Origin: Saccharopolyspora endophytica
Lineage (GTDB): Bacteria > Actinomycetota > Actinomycetes > Mycobacteriales > Pseudonocardiaceae
NCBI RefSeq assembly: GCF_018070075.1
Contig: NZ_JAGPXE010000002.1
Span: 620,001-684,000, forward strand
Reading direction: 5' to 3'
DNA: 64,000 nucleotides
Below are positions 52,360 to 59,947 of this stretch, piece by piece (position 1 is the first letter of the stretch; each line of letters opens with the position of its first letter). The notes beneath the pieces are model-generated. The model saw only the letters and a program-made list of their open reading frames with translations. It made no database searches and was not told the origin of the DNA. The position numbers were made by a program, and so were the translations under genes.

Positions 52360-53586
52360 GTGGTAGCACCGAGCCTTCCGGAAGGCTTCGACTTCACCGA
52401 CCCCGACCTCTACTCCGAGCGGGTGCCGCTGGAGGAATTCGCGGAGCTCCGGCGTACCGCGCCCATCTGGTGGAACAAGCAACCGTTCCGCAAGTCGGGG
52501 TTCGACGACGAGGGGTACTGGGTCGTCACCCGGCACGAGGACGTCAAGGAGATCTCCCGGCGCAGCGACCTGTTCTCGACCTACGAGAACACCGCGATCA
52601 TCCGGTTCAACGAGGAGATGACCCGCGAGCAGATCGAGATGCAGCGGTTCATCATGCTCAACATCGACCCGCCGGAGCACACCAAGGTGCGGCGCTTGGT
52701 GGCGCGCGGGTTCACGCCGCGCGCGGTCAACAGCCTCAAGGAGGTGCTGCACGAGCGGGCCGAGGCGATCGCCTCCGGGGCGCTGGAAACCGGCACGGGT
52801 GACTTCGTCACCGACATCGCCTGCGAGCTGCCGCTGCAGGCCATCGCGGAGCTGCTGGGCGTGCCGCAGGACCACCGCAAGGACATCTTCGACTGGTCCA
52901 ACCAGATGGTCGCCTACGACGACCCCGAGTACGACATCAACCCGGAGACCGCCGCCGCGGAGATGCTCGGCTACTTCATGAGCGTGGCCGACCAGAAGCG
53001 CAAGTGCCCCATGGACGACATCGTCACCAAGCTGGTGGAAGCCGACGTCGACGGCAGCGCGCTCAGCGATGACGAGTTCGGGTTCTTCACGATCCTGCTG
53101 GCGGTGGCGGGCAACGAGACCACCCGCAACGCGATCAGCCACGGCATGCACGCCTTCATGCAGAACCCCGACCAGTGGGAGCTGTACAAGCGCGAGCGCC
53201 CGGAGACCACCGCCGACGAGATCGTCCGGTGGGCCACCCCGGTGGTCTCCTTCCAGCGCACCGCGATGGCCGACACCGAGCTGTCGGGCGTGCAGATCAA
53301 GAAGGGCCAGCGGCTCGGGATGTTCTACAGCTCGGCCAACTTCGACCCTGAGGTCTTCGACCAGCCCGAGAAGTTCGACATCACCCGCGACCCGAACCCG
53401 CACGTCGGATTTGGCGGCACGGGCGCGCACTACTGCCTGGGCGCGAGCCTGGCGCGGCTGGAGATGGACCTGATCTTCAACGCCATCGCCGACCACATGC
53501 CCGACATCCGGCAGCTCGAGGAGCCCCGCCGGCTCCGCTCCGGCTGGCTCAACGGCATCAAGGAGTACCGCGTCCAGTACCGGTGA
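52360..53586 (+). CDS. cyp125: Steroid C26/C27 monooxygenase CYP125
   Basis: This 408-residue cytochrome P450 oxidises the terminal side-chain methyl of cholesterol or cholestenone to the acid, starting side-chain degradation. The haem-binding loop VGFGGTGAHYCLGASLARLE carries the ligand Cys359. The I-helix oxygen-activation motif is AVAGNETTRNAI, and the K-helix ExxR is EIVRW. GTG at 52360 follows GGAGG. The protein needs a ferredoxin and reductase, which are not in this window. A strong terminator follows at 53717. Confidence 0.94.
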   Translation: MVAPSLPEGFDFTDPDLYSERVPLEEFAELRRTAPIWWNKQPFRKSGFDDEGYWVVTRHEDVKEISRRSDLFSTYENTAIIRFNEEMTREQIEMQRFIMLNIDPPEHTKVRRLVARGFTPRAVNSLKEVLHERAEAIASGALETGTGDFVTDIACELPLQAIAELLGVPQDHRKDIFDWSNQMVAYDDPEYDINPETAAAEMLGYFMSVADQKRKCPMDDIVTKLVEADVDGSALSDDEFGFFTILLAVAGNETTRNAISHGMHAFMQNPDQWELYKRERPETTADEIVRWATPVVSFQRTAMADTELSGVQIKKGQRLGMFYSSANFDPEVFDQPEKFDITRDPNPHVGFGGTGAHYCLGASLARLEMDLIFNAIADHMPDIRQLEEPRRLRSGWLNGIKEYRVQYR

Positions 53587-53650
53587 CCCCGACGGTGCCC
53601 CCGCCCGAGGACCGGGGGCACCGCCGACCACCTCGCCCGCTGAATCCCCC

Positions 53651-53715
53651 GATTTCAGTGGAAATCCGTCTCCCGATCTCCACTGGAACCAGGGACCCGA
53701 TTTCCGCTGAAAGCC
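53651..53715. repeat. GATTTCAGTGGAA-family repeat cluster after cyp125
   Basis: Three related short units occur: GATTTCAGTGGAAATCC at 53651, GATCTCCACTGGAACC starting near 53685 or earlier, and GATTTCCGCTGAAAGCC near 53698. The first is a near-perfect palindrome. They resemble the array at 30127-30305. The positions of the second and third units are approximate. Confidence 0.75.
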
Positions 53716-53716
53716 C

Positions 53717-53764
53717 GAACGAGGCGGAGCCGTTCCCCGCGCACGGAACGGCTCCGCCTCGTTC
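53717..53764. terminator. Perfect 20-bp hairpin, bidirectional terminator
   Basis: Arms 53717-53736 and 53745-53764 are exactly complementary over 20 bases with an 8-base loop. It lies between cyp125 (plus) and the NTF2-like gene (minus), four bases from the latter's stop. Confidence 0.9.
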
Positions 53765-53768
53765 AGGA

Positions 53769-54200
53769 TCAGTGCAGGGTTGCGACCGCGCGGTCGAACT
53801 CCCAGAAGGCTCTGAGGGCCTGGATGCGGCCCTCGTCGTCGACGCGGTAGGAGAAGACGCCTTCGGCGTCCATCGCCGAGCCGTCGGGCAGGTGGGTGGT
53901 GATCTTGCCGGTGTTGGCGACCTCGCTGCCGCAGGCGAAGGAGTCGTCGATGTGGAACTCGATGCGCTCGGCCTGAGCGATCGCGGTCTCCCAGAACGCC
54001 GAGATCCCCTCGCGCCCGTGATGCCCCTTGCCGTCGGGATCGAACACCGACGGCCCCACCGGGTCCTCCACCACCGCGTCGGAGGCGAACAGCGCGAGCC
54101 ATTCGTCCTTCGCGCCCCGCGCCACCGCGTCCATCGACGCCATGGCGGCGTCGCGGGCGGGATGCGGCTCGCGGGTCGCCTTCCAGTGCACTCCGCTCAT
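53769..54200 (-). CDS. NTF2/SnoaL-like protein
   Basis: This is a 143-residue protein of the NTF2-like (SnoaL/ketosteroid isomerase-like) fold. FASDAVVEDPVGPSVFDPDG, REGISAFWETAIAQAERIEF and GVFSYRVDDEGRIQALRAFW fit the cone-shaped fold. The KSI catalytic residues cannot be assigned with confidence. ATG at 54200 has AGGAGG upstream. It is the last gene of the DUF35-ltp4-ltp3-LLM set, 11 bases after the LLM gene. A steroid isomerase or hydratase role is possible but inferred. Confidence 0.78.
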   Translation of the reverse strand: MSGVHWKATREPHPARDAAMASMDAVARGAKDEWLALFASDAVVEDPVGPSVFDPDGKGHHGREGISAFWETAIAQAERIEFHIDDSFACGSEVANTGKITTHLPDGSAMDAEGVFSYRVDDEGRIQALRAFWEFDRAVATLH

Positions 54201-54211
54201 CTCCGGCCTCC

Positions 54212-55081
54212 TCAGACGTTCTCGATGACTTCCGCGGCGAACTTGCGGATGGAGTCCTTCTTGGCCTCCAGCGGCGCGTCGAAGCCGTGCCCGTCGAAGA
54301 TCCACGGCACCACGATCGCGTCGGTGACGCCCACCTCGGCCTGCTCGCGGTAACCGTCGACGCCGAACCGGTCGATGCACACCGCCTGGATCTCGAAGGG
54401 CACGTCGGCGCGGTCGTAGGAGGCGCGCAGCTCGCCGAGCCGGTCGATCGTCTCCCGGAGCTCGGAGAGCTTCATCATCGCCGAGGCCCAGCCGTCACCC
54501 ACCCGCGCGGCGCGCTTGAGCGCCGGCTCGGTGTGCCCGCCGACGTAGATCGGCATCGGCTCGGACGGCGCGGGGGAGATCTGCAGCTTGTCGAAGTCGA
54601 AGAACTTCCCGTGGTACTCCACCATCCCGCCGCCGAGGATCAGCCGGATGATCTCGATCATCTCGTCGACCCGCGCTCCGCGCTTGGCGTACGGCGCGCC
54701 GCACCACTCGAACTCCTCGGGCGCCCAGCCGAGCCCGAGCCCGAGGCCGAAGCGGTTGCCGGTCATCGACGCCACCGAGGCCAGTTGCCGGGACAGCAGG
54801 ACGGGGTTGCGCGGGCCGAGCTTGAGCACCGAGGTGTAGAACCGCAGCCGCGAGGTCGCCGCGCCCATCGCCGCGGTGGCGATCAGCGGATCCACCCACG
54901 GCGTGTCGGCGTCCCACATCCGGGACCCGTCGGGCGTGTACGGGTACTCGGCGGAGACCTTCTCGGAGTAGAACAGCGAATCCGGCAGCGCGACCGAGGC
55001 GAACCCGCACTCCTCGGCGGTGCGGGCGAGCTCGACGAGCTGGTCCAGCGGCGTCATCGCCACCGACATCGTGAACTTCAT
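54212..55081 (-). CDS. LLM-class (luciferase-like) oxidoreductase
   Basis: This 289-residue TIM-barrel flavin/F420-dependent oxidoreductase belongs to the luciferase-like monooxygenase class. It shows RNPVLLSRQLASVASMTGNR, FGLGLGLGWAPEEFEWCG, GARVDEMIEIIRLILGG and PIYVGGHTEPALKRAARVGD, the last being the cofactor phosphate region. It directly abuts the ltp3 stop, so the two are probably co-translated. The substrate is unknown; its place among sterol genes suggests a steroid-related redox step. It differs from the LLM gene at 59948. Confidence 0.85.
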   Translation of the reverse strand: MKFTMSVAMTPLDQLVELARTAEECGFASVALPDSLFYSEKVSAEYPYTPDGSRMWDADTPWVDPLIATAAMGAATSRLRFYTSVLKLGPRNPVLLSRQLASVASMTGNRFGLGLGLGWAPEEFEWCGAPYAKRGARVDEMIEIIRLILGGGMVEYHGKFFDFDKLQISPAPSEPMPIYVGGHTEPALKRAARVGDGWASAMMKLSELRETIDRLGELRASYDRADVPFEIQAVCIDRFGVDGYREQAEVGVTDAIVVPWIFDGHGFDAPLEAKKDSIRKFAAEVIENV

Positions 55082-56242
55082 TCAGGCTCCAGGTTTGTTC
55101 GATCCGACGACCCACATGGAGAAGTACTGCGAACCGCCGCCGTAGGCGTGGCCGAGCGCGATCCGGGCTCCGTCGACCTGGTTCTCCCCGGAATCGCCGG
55201 TGACCTGCCGCGCCGCCTCGGCGAAGCGCAGCAGACCGGAGGCGCCGATCGGGTTCGAGGACAGCACCCCGCCCGAGGGGTTGACCGGGATGCGGCCGCC
55301 GATGGCGGTCTCGCCCGCCTCGGTGAGCTTCCAGCCCTCGCCCTCGGCGGCGAAACCGAGGTTCTCCAGCCACATCGGCTCGAACCACGAGAACGGCACG
55401 TAGATCTCGGCGGCGTCGACCTCGGTCAGCGGATCGGTGATCCCGGCCTGCTTCCACAGCGCCGCCGCCGCATCCTTGCCCGCCTGCGGGTTGACCTGGT
55501 CGCGGCCGGCGAAGGTGGTCGGCTCGGTGCGCATTGCGGTGGCGTGGATCCACGCGGCTTTCCGGCCGTTCGCGCTGGCCTCGTCGCCGATGACCACCGC
55601 GCACGCCCCGTCGGAGGACGGGCAGGTCTCGTCGTAGCGGATCGGGTCCCACAGCATCTGCGAGGACATCACCGAATCCACCGTGATGTCGGGCTGCTTC
55701 AAGTGCGCGTAGGGGTTTCGAGAACCGTTGCGACGGTCCTTGGCCGCCACCATCGCCCCGGTGTGCGTCGGCGCACCGGAGCGGCGGATGTAGGAGCGCA
55801 CGTGCGGCGCGAAGTAGCCGCCCGCTCCCGCCCCGACCGGCATGCTGAACGGAGGGACGATCGACAGCGCCCACATCGCGTTGGACTCGGACTGCTTCTC
55901 GAACGCCACCGCCAGCACGCGCTTGTGCACGCCGCCCTGCACCAGGCTCGCCGCCACGTTGCCGGTGGATCCGCCCACCGATCCCGCGGTGTGCACCCGC
56001 AGCATCGGTTTCCCGGTCGCGCCCAGCGCGTCGGCCAGGTGCAGCTCGGGCATCATCACGCCCTCGAACAGGTCCGGTGCCTTGCCGACCACGACCGCGT
56101 CGATGTCCGGCCAGTCCACCCCGGCGTCGGCCATCGCGCGGTCCACCGCCTCGCGGCACATCCCGGCCATCGAGACGTCCAGCCGCTTGCTGGTGTGGTG
56201 GGTCTGGCCGGTACCCAGCACGGCCGCCAACTGCTTGCCCAT
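55082..56242 (-). CDS. ltp3: Thiolase-fold lipid-transfer-type protein Ltp3
   Basis: This is a 386-residue thiolase-superfamily protein of the SCP-x/Ltp group, similar to Rv3523. Landmarks are LAAVLGTGQTHHTSKRLDVS, VHTAGSVGGSTGNVAASLVQ, IPVNPSGGVLSSNPIGASGL and IALGHAYGGGSQYFSMWVVG. Such proteins act as retro-aldolases with a DUF35 partner. The ATG at 56242 is two or three bases from the left end of a TnpB element. No ribosome site remains upstream, because the native one is in the 3' end of ltp4, about 1.6 kb away. Expression of this gene and those after it may be disturbed. Confidence 0.87.
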   Translation of the reverse strand: MGKQLAAVLGTGQTHHTSKRLDVSMAGMCREAVDRAMADAGVDWPDIDAVVVGKAPDLFEGVMMPELHLADALGATGKPMLRVHTAGSVGGSTGNVAASLVQGGVHKRVLAVAFEKQSESNAMWALSIVPPFSMPVGAGAGGYFAPHVRSYIRRSGAPTHTGAMVAAKDRRNGSRNPYAHLKQPDITVDSVMSSQMLWDPIRYDETCPSSDGACAVVIGDEASANGRKAAWIHATAMRTEPTTFAGRDQVNPQAGKDAAAALWKQAGITDPLTEVDAAEIYVPFSWFEPMWLENLGFAAEGEGWKLTEAGETAIGGRIPVNPSGGVLSSNPIGASGLLRFAEAARQVTGDSGENQVDGARIALGHAYGGGSQYFSMWVVGSNKPGA

Positions 56243-56374
56243 CAGTTTTCGGCGAGGAGACCCGCTGCCTTTACTGCGGGGTGAAGCGCCGCTGCGGTAA
56301 GCGCGTGCGTGCGCAGCTGGCTCCCTCGCCACCTCCTTCCCCTTTTTGTCATGGTCCGGATGTAAATTGTTGAT

Positions 56375-56572
56375 GTGTCTGTTATCCGGAAGGTCTGCTG
56401 GTTCTCGGGTGACGTGTACGCCTTTGGGCAGCAGGTGGTGCGGTACCCGAAGTGCCGCGGCCCGGTTCTCGACGGCCGGGGCGCGGCACGCCTGGAGGAA
56501 CCCATCCGGGAGAAGGTCATTGAGCGTGGGTGGTGGGAACGCCCGTGGCGCAAAGGCGGTGACCAGTCGTGA
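56375..56572 (+). CDS. Small ORF coupled to tnpB, function unknown
   Basis: This 65-residue ORF starts with GTG at 56375 and overlaps tnpB by four bases. The sequence is basic and Trp-rich, with VCWFSGDVYAFGQQVVRYPK and REKVIERGWWERPWRKGG. It has none of the Tyr/HUH residues of TnpA nor a serine-recombinase start. No clear ribosome site precedes it. It might be a leader peptide, a remnant, or an accessory protein of the element; I cannot assign it. Confidence 0.45.
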   Translation: MSVIRKVCWFSGDVYAFGQQVVRYPKCRGPVLDGRGAARLEEPIREKVIERGWWERPWRKGGDQS

Positions 56573-57789
56573 GGCGGTCCTTCAAGTTCCTGTTGCGCCC
56601 CACTTCCAAGCAGAAGCAGGGTCTGCTGGCGATGCTGAATGATCATCGTGCGCTGTACAACGCGGCGTTGCAGGAGCGCCGCGATGCCTATGCGCATTCG
56701 TCCCAGACTCGTATCCGTTATGGCGACCAGTCGGGACAGTTGAGGGAGATCCGGTCGTTGGCTCCTGAAGGCCAGGGGCGTTGGTCGTTCTCGTCGCAGC
56801 AGGCCACCCTGCGGCGCTTGGACAAGGCGTTCGCCGCGTTCTTCCGCCGCGTCAAAGCAGGTCAAACACCCGGTTACCCGCGTTTCAAGGGTGCCGGGCG
56901 CTTCGACACCGTCACTTTCCCCAAAGACGGGGACGGGTGTCGTTGGGACCCCACGCCGGAGACCCACCAGACTCGAGTTCGCCTGCAAGGTGTCGGGCAC
57001 ATCCGCGTTCACCGGCACCGTCCAGTTCAGGGCCGGGTGAAGACGATTGAGGTCAAGCGCGAGGGCAAGCGTTGGTTCGTGGTGCTCTCGTGCGACGACG
57101 TCCCGGCTGCCCCGCTGCCTGAGACCGGCCGTGAGGTTGGAATCGACTTGGGTGTGGCGCGCTTCCTGACCACCAGCGACGGCCAGCACGTCGCCAACCC
57201 CCGGCATGCCCAACGGGTTCAGAAGGATCTTGCCGAGGCGCAACGCGCGCTCGACGCTTTCCCCATGCGAATTCCCGCGCGTAAGCGAAGCAAGAAGCAT
57301 CGCGCCGCGCAGGCGAGGGTGACCAAGCTGAATGGCAAGGTCCAGCGTCAACGCCGGGACTACCACCACAAGACCGCGCTCGCGCTTGTGCGCGACTACG
57401 ACGTGATCGCACACGAAGACCTCAACATCGCGGGAATGACCAAAGCACCCGTCGCAAAACCTGATCCCGACCACCCCGACCAGCATCTGCCCAATGGAGC
57501 ATCGGCCAAGGCCGGGCTCAATCGCAGCGTTCTCGATGCGGGTTGGGGGCAATTCCTCACGATCCTGGCTGGCAAGGCTGAAAGCGCCGGTCGCCGCGTG
57601 ATCGCAGTGGACGCCCGCAACACCTCTCGCACCTGCCCCCAACCTGAATGCGGGCACGTCGCCAAGGACAACCGCGTCACTCAAGCCGGCTTCGTCTGCC
57701 AGCGGTGCGGCTACACCGCGAACGCAGACGTCGTCGGCGCACGCAACGTGCGTTCCAGGGCCGGGCTGGCCCTCTGTGCGGCGGCCTAG
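56569..57789 (+). CDS. tnpB: RNA-guided nuclease TnpB (OrfB, IS605 family)
   Basis: This 406-residue TnpB protein is the ancestor-type relative of Cas12. The RuvC catalytic residues are visible: Asp193 in GREVGIDLGVARFLTTSD, Glu283 in VIAHEDLNIAGMTKAP, and Asp387 in GYTANADVVGARN. A zinc ribbon has Cys356, Cys361, Cys377 and Cys380, with the first pair four residues apart instead of two. The N-terminal helix-turn-helix/wedge region begins RRSFKFLLRPTSKQKQGLLA. All catalytic residues are intact, so it may be active. Its guide RNA would arise from the 3' end of the element. Confidence 0.93.
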   Translation: MRRSFKFLLRPTSKQKQGLLAMLNDHRALYNAALQERRDAYAHSSQTRIRYGDQSGQLREIRSLAPEGQGRWSFSSQQATLRRLDKAFAAFFRRVKAGQTPGYPRFKGAGRFDTVTFPKDGDGCRWDPTPETHQTRVRLQGVGHIRVHRHRPVQGRVKTIEVKREGKRWFVVLSCDDVPAAPLPETGREVGIDLGVARFLTTSDGQHVANPRHAQRVQKDLAEAQRALDAFPMRIPARKRSKKHRAAQARVTKLNGKVQRQRRDYHHKTALALVRDYDVIAHEDLNIAGMTKAPVAKPDPDHPDQHLPNGASAKAGLNRSVLDAGWGQFLTILAGKAESAGRRVIAVDARNTSRTCPQPECGHVAKDNRVTQAGFVCQRCGYTANADVVGARNVRSRAGLALCAAA

Positions 57790-57833
57790 GCGCCGACACA
57801 GGAAGCCCGCGCGTTCACGCGTGGGTGGAGTCA
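57740..57833 (+). ncRNA. Candidate omega-RNA (reRNA) scaffold at the element right end
   Basis: TnpB guide RNAs usually span the 3' end of tnpB and the right end of the element. Here an imperfect hairpin (CCCGCGCGT paired with ACGCGTGGG, 57807-57826 approximately) precedes GGAGTCA. The guide would be the flanking sequence beginning CCAGGCTCGTCCCTCCATCA, which is the 3' end of ltp4. Presence and limits are inferred from family knowledge. Confidence 0.5.
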
Positions 57834-58889
57834 CCAGGCTCGTCCCTCCATCACGCACACCAGGTTCTGCTGCAGTGCGGGACCGCTCGTCGCGTGCGCC
57901 AGCACCTTCCCGGCCCTGCCCTCGAAGACCTGCGTGGCCGCTTCACCGATCCGCGACAGCCCGGCCGCGAACATCGGGTTCCCGCACAGCGCCCCGCCCG
58001 AGGGGTTGACCGACACCGACTCGCCCAGCCCGAGCGCCCGCCGCAGCAGGATCTCCTGGTGGGTGAAAGGCGCGTGCAGCTCGGCGATCTCGACCCCGTC
58101 GGTGCCCAGCGCCGTGCCCGCGGCCTCGGTGGAGGCCGAACGTCGCAGGTCGCGTGCGCCGAGGCTGCCGGACTCGATGCGGTGCTGGATCCCGCCGATG
58201 TAGGCGGGCCGCTCGCGGATCTCCCGGGCGCGCTCGGCGGAGGCCAGCACGACCACCGACGCGCCGTCGGTGATCGGGGCGCAGTCGTGCGCGCGCAGCG
58301 GATCGGCGAGGTAGGGCTCGCTCAGCAGCTCCTGCGGGTCGAACGCCCCGGAGATCTGCGCGCTCGGGTTTCCCTTTGCGGAAGCGCGGTTTCGAGCCGC
58401 GACCTCGGCCATGTCCTGCTCGGTGTAGTCCCCGGCATCGAGGCCCATCCGGGCCTGCAGGCCGGCGATGCTCACCGAGTCCGGCCACAGCGGCGCGACC
58501 GAGTAGGGGTCGAGCTGCAGGGCCAGCGTGCGACGCAGGTTCCCGGCCGAGGACTTGCCGAAGCCGTAGACCAGCGCGGTGTCCACCTCGCCGGTCTGGA
58601 TCTTCACCCACGCCTCGAACAGCGCCCAGGCGGCGTCCATCTCGACGTGCGACTCGTTGATCGGCGGGACCGCGCCGATCGCGTCGATCGCGGCGATGAA
58701 CGAGAAGGCGCGTCCGGCCAGGTAGTCCGACGACCCCGAGCACCAGAAGCCGATGTCGGACTTCGACAGCCCGGTCTGGGAGAAGACCTCCTGGAAGATG
58801 GGGACCAGCATCTCGACACCGTTCGTGGTGCCGTTGGTGGCGCGCACGTTCGGTGCCTGTGCGAAGCCGACGACGGCGACGTCAGTCAT
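57831..58889 (-). CDS. ltp4: Thiolase-fold lipid-transfer-type protein Ltp4
   Basis: This 352-residue thiolase-superfamily protein is similar to Rv3522. It has VAVVGFAQAPNVRATNGTTN, FWCSGSSDYLAGRAFSFIAA, INESHVEMDAAWALFEAW and SVNPSGGALCGNPMFAAGLS. The C-terminus ends EGRAW at the edge of the TnpB element; its TGA uses bases shared with the element end. It works with a DUF35 partner, here the gene immediately upstream (58900-59856), and probably with Ltp3. The set is thought to cleave a modified sterol side chain. Confidence 0.87.
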   Translation of the reverse strand: MTDVAVVGFAQAPNVRATNGTTNGVEMLVPIFQEVFSQTGLSKSDIGFWCSGSSDYLAGRAFSFIAAIDAIGAVPPINESHVEMDAAWALFEAWVKIQTGEVDTALVYGFGKSSAGNLRRTLALQLDPYSVAPLWPDSVSIAGLQARMGLDAGDYTEQDMAEVAARNRASAKGNPSAQISGAFDPQELLSEPYLADPLRAHDCAPITDGASVVVLASAERAREIRERPAYIGGIQHRIESGSLGARDLRRSASTEAAGTALGTDGVEIAELHAPFTHQEILLRRALGLGESVSVNPSGGALCGNPMFAAGLSRIGEAATQVFEGRAGKVLAHATSGPALQQNLVCVMEGRAW

Positions 58890-58899
58890 TCCAGCTCCT

Positions 58900-59856
58900 T
58901 CACAGGTGGTGGGCGTAGGTTTCGAACGCCGCGTCCGGTTCCCCGGTCGGTTCGAAGTGGTCGATGTTCTCCAGCGTGTGGCCCCACTGGTCGCGGGGTT
59001 TCCACGAGGCCTTGACCCGCATGCCCATCCGCACCTGGTCGGCCTCGCAGCCCAGAACCAGGTGCAGGAAGGCGATGTCGGCGCCGTCGAGCAGGATGTA
59101 GGCGCCGACGTACGGGGGCTTGATGCGCTGGCCCAGGAACGGGACGTTGACGATGCAGAACGTCGTCACGATCCCGGTGTCGGGCAGCTCCACCTCCTCG
59201 ACCGTGGGCACGCCGTCGGTGGGGCAGGCGCCGCGCGGCGGGATGTAGACCTTCGCGCAGGCGGGGCACCGCTGGCCCAGCAGCCGTCCCTCGACGAGCC
59301 CTTCCAGGTAGCGGCTCTCCTCGGGGGAGGCGGAGTGGGTGTAGTCGAGGTTCACCGGCGTGGTCAGCATCGTCACCGGATCACCTCCGGCCGGTTCCAG
59401 CTGCTCGGTGGTGCCCGCGGGTTCGAAGCAGGCGATGTCGCGAATCCCGTTGCCGCGCTCGGCCGCCCAGCGGACCTGCACGCGCATCCCGGTGGAGATC
59501 GCCTCGGGGCCGGGCACGTCCACGGCGTGCAGCAGCGGGGTGTCGGCGCCGTCGAGGCGCACCAGCGCCCAGGCGAACGCGCGCTCCAGCGGCTGGCCGG
59601 GCAGCGGTTCGGGCATCCAGGTCCAGCTCACCACCGTGCCCTGGCTGCCGACTTCGACGAAGTCGTCCAGCGGGGCGGCGGTGTCCGGGTCGTATTCGAT
59701 GGGCGGCACGTGCACCCGGCCGTCGCTGCCGCGCACGCCGACGATGCCGCCATCGCGCAGCGACGTGGCGAATCGGCCGTGCACGGTCCCGAGCGAACGG
59801 GTGTAGTCGAAGCCGATGTTGAGCGGGGCGCTGAGCGGTTCGGAGATCCCAGTCAC
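58900..59856 (-). CDS. Tandem DUF35 (OB-fold/zinc-ribbon) protein, Rv3521-like
   Basis: This is a 318-residue protein with two DUF35 OB-fold halves. The first (about 30-140) contains GQGTVVSWTWMP and lacks a zinc ribbon. The second (about 180-318) has a ribbon CPACAKVYIPPRGACPTDG, in which the fourth Cys is replaced by Asp. DUF35 proteins bind and activate Ltp-type thiolases, so this one probably serves Ltp3/Ltp4. GTG at 59856 begins just ten bases from the KstR-like site, with no good ribosome site, so leaderless translation is possible. Confidence 0.82.
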   Translation of the reverse strand: MTGISEPLSAPLNIGFDYTRSLGTVHGRFATSLRDGGIVGVRGSDGRVHVPPIEYDPDTAAPLDDFVEVGSQGTVVSWTWMPEPLPGQPLERAFAWALVRLDGADTPLLHAVDVPGPEAISTGMRVQVRWAAERGNGIRDIACFEPAGTTEQLEPAGGDPVTMLTTPVNLDYTHSASPEESRYLEGLVEGRLLGQRCPACAKVYIPPRGACPTDGVPTVEEVELPDTGIVTTFCIVNVPFLGQRIKPPYVGAYILLDGADIAFLHLVLGCEADQVRMGMRVKASWKPRDQWGHTLENIDHFEPTGEPDAAFETYAHHL

Positions 59857-59865
59857 AACCCGAAG

Positions 59866-59879
59866 TGAAACATGTTCTC
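59866..59879. promoter_or_regulatory. KstR-like operator between the DUF35 and LLM genes
   Basis: TGAAACATGTTCTC matches TnnAACnnGTTnnA with one mismatch (last base). It lies in the 91-base divergent spacer and could govern both directions. Confidence 0.7.
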
Positions 59880-59947
59880 GCCATCTCGGCAATATCCGGT
59901 GCACTATGGGCAGGGTCCGCGGGCGGCCGGGAAAGGGAGGTTCACAA

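Larger units (their letters stand above)
56245..57833 (+). mobile_element. TnpB-only IS200/IS605-type element between ltp4 and ltp3
   Basis: The 1589-base block has lower GC and no TnpA. It carries a small ORF and tnpB, and it ends with a hairpin and GTGGGTGGAGTCA, as is typical of IS605-group right ends. TCA occurs at both edges (56242-56244 and 57831-57833), so the boundary can slide by up to three bases. Removing the block fuses ltp4 and ltp3 through TGATG, in which stop and start overlap. This supports insertion into an intact operon. An inverted pair TCCGGAT/ATCCGGA lies at 56355-56390 near the ORF1 start. Confidence 0.85.

Noticed and set aside
52360..53586. CYP142 or CYP124 instead of CYP125
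   Set aside because: Divergence from fadA5 and the overall sequence fit CYP125. I did not see features favouring the other two.
56375..56572. Small ORF as an IS200 TnpA or an IS607 serine recombinase
   Set aside because: It lacks the HUH and Tyr motifs and the resolvase start, and is far too short.
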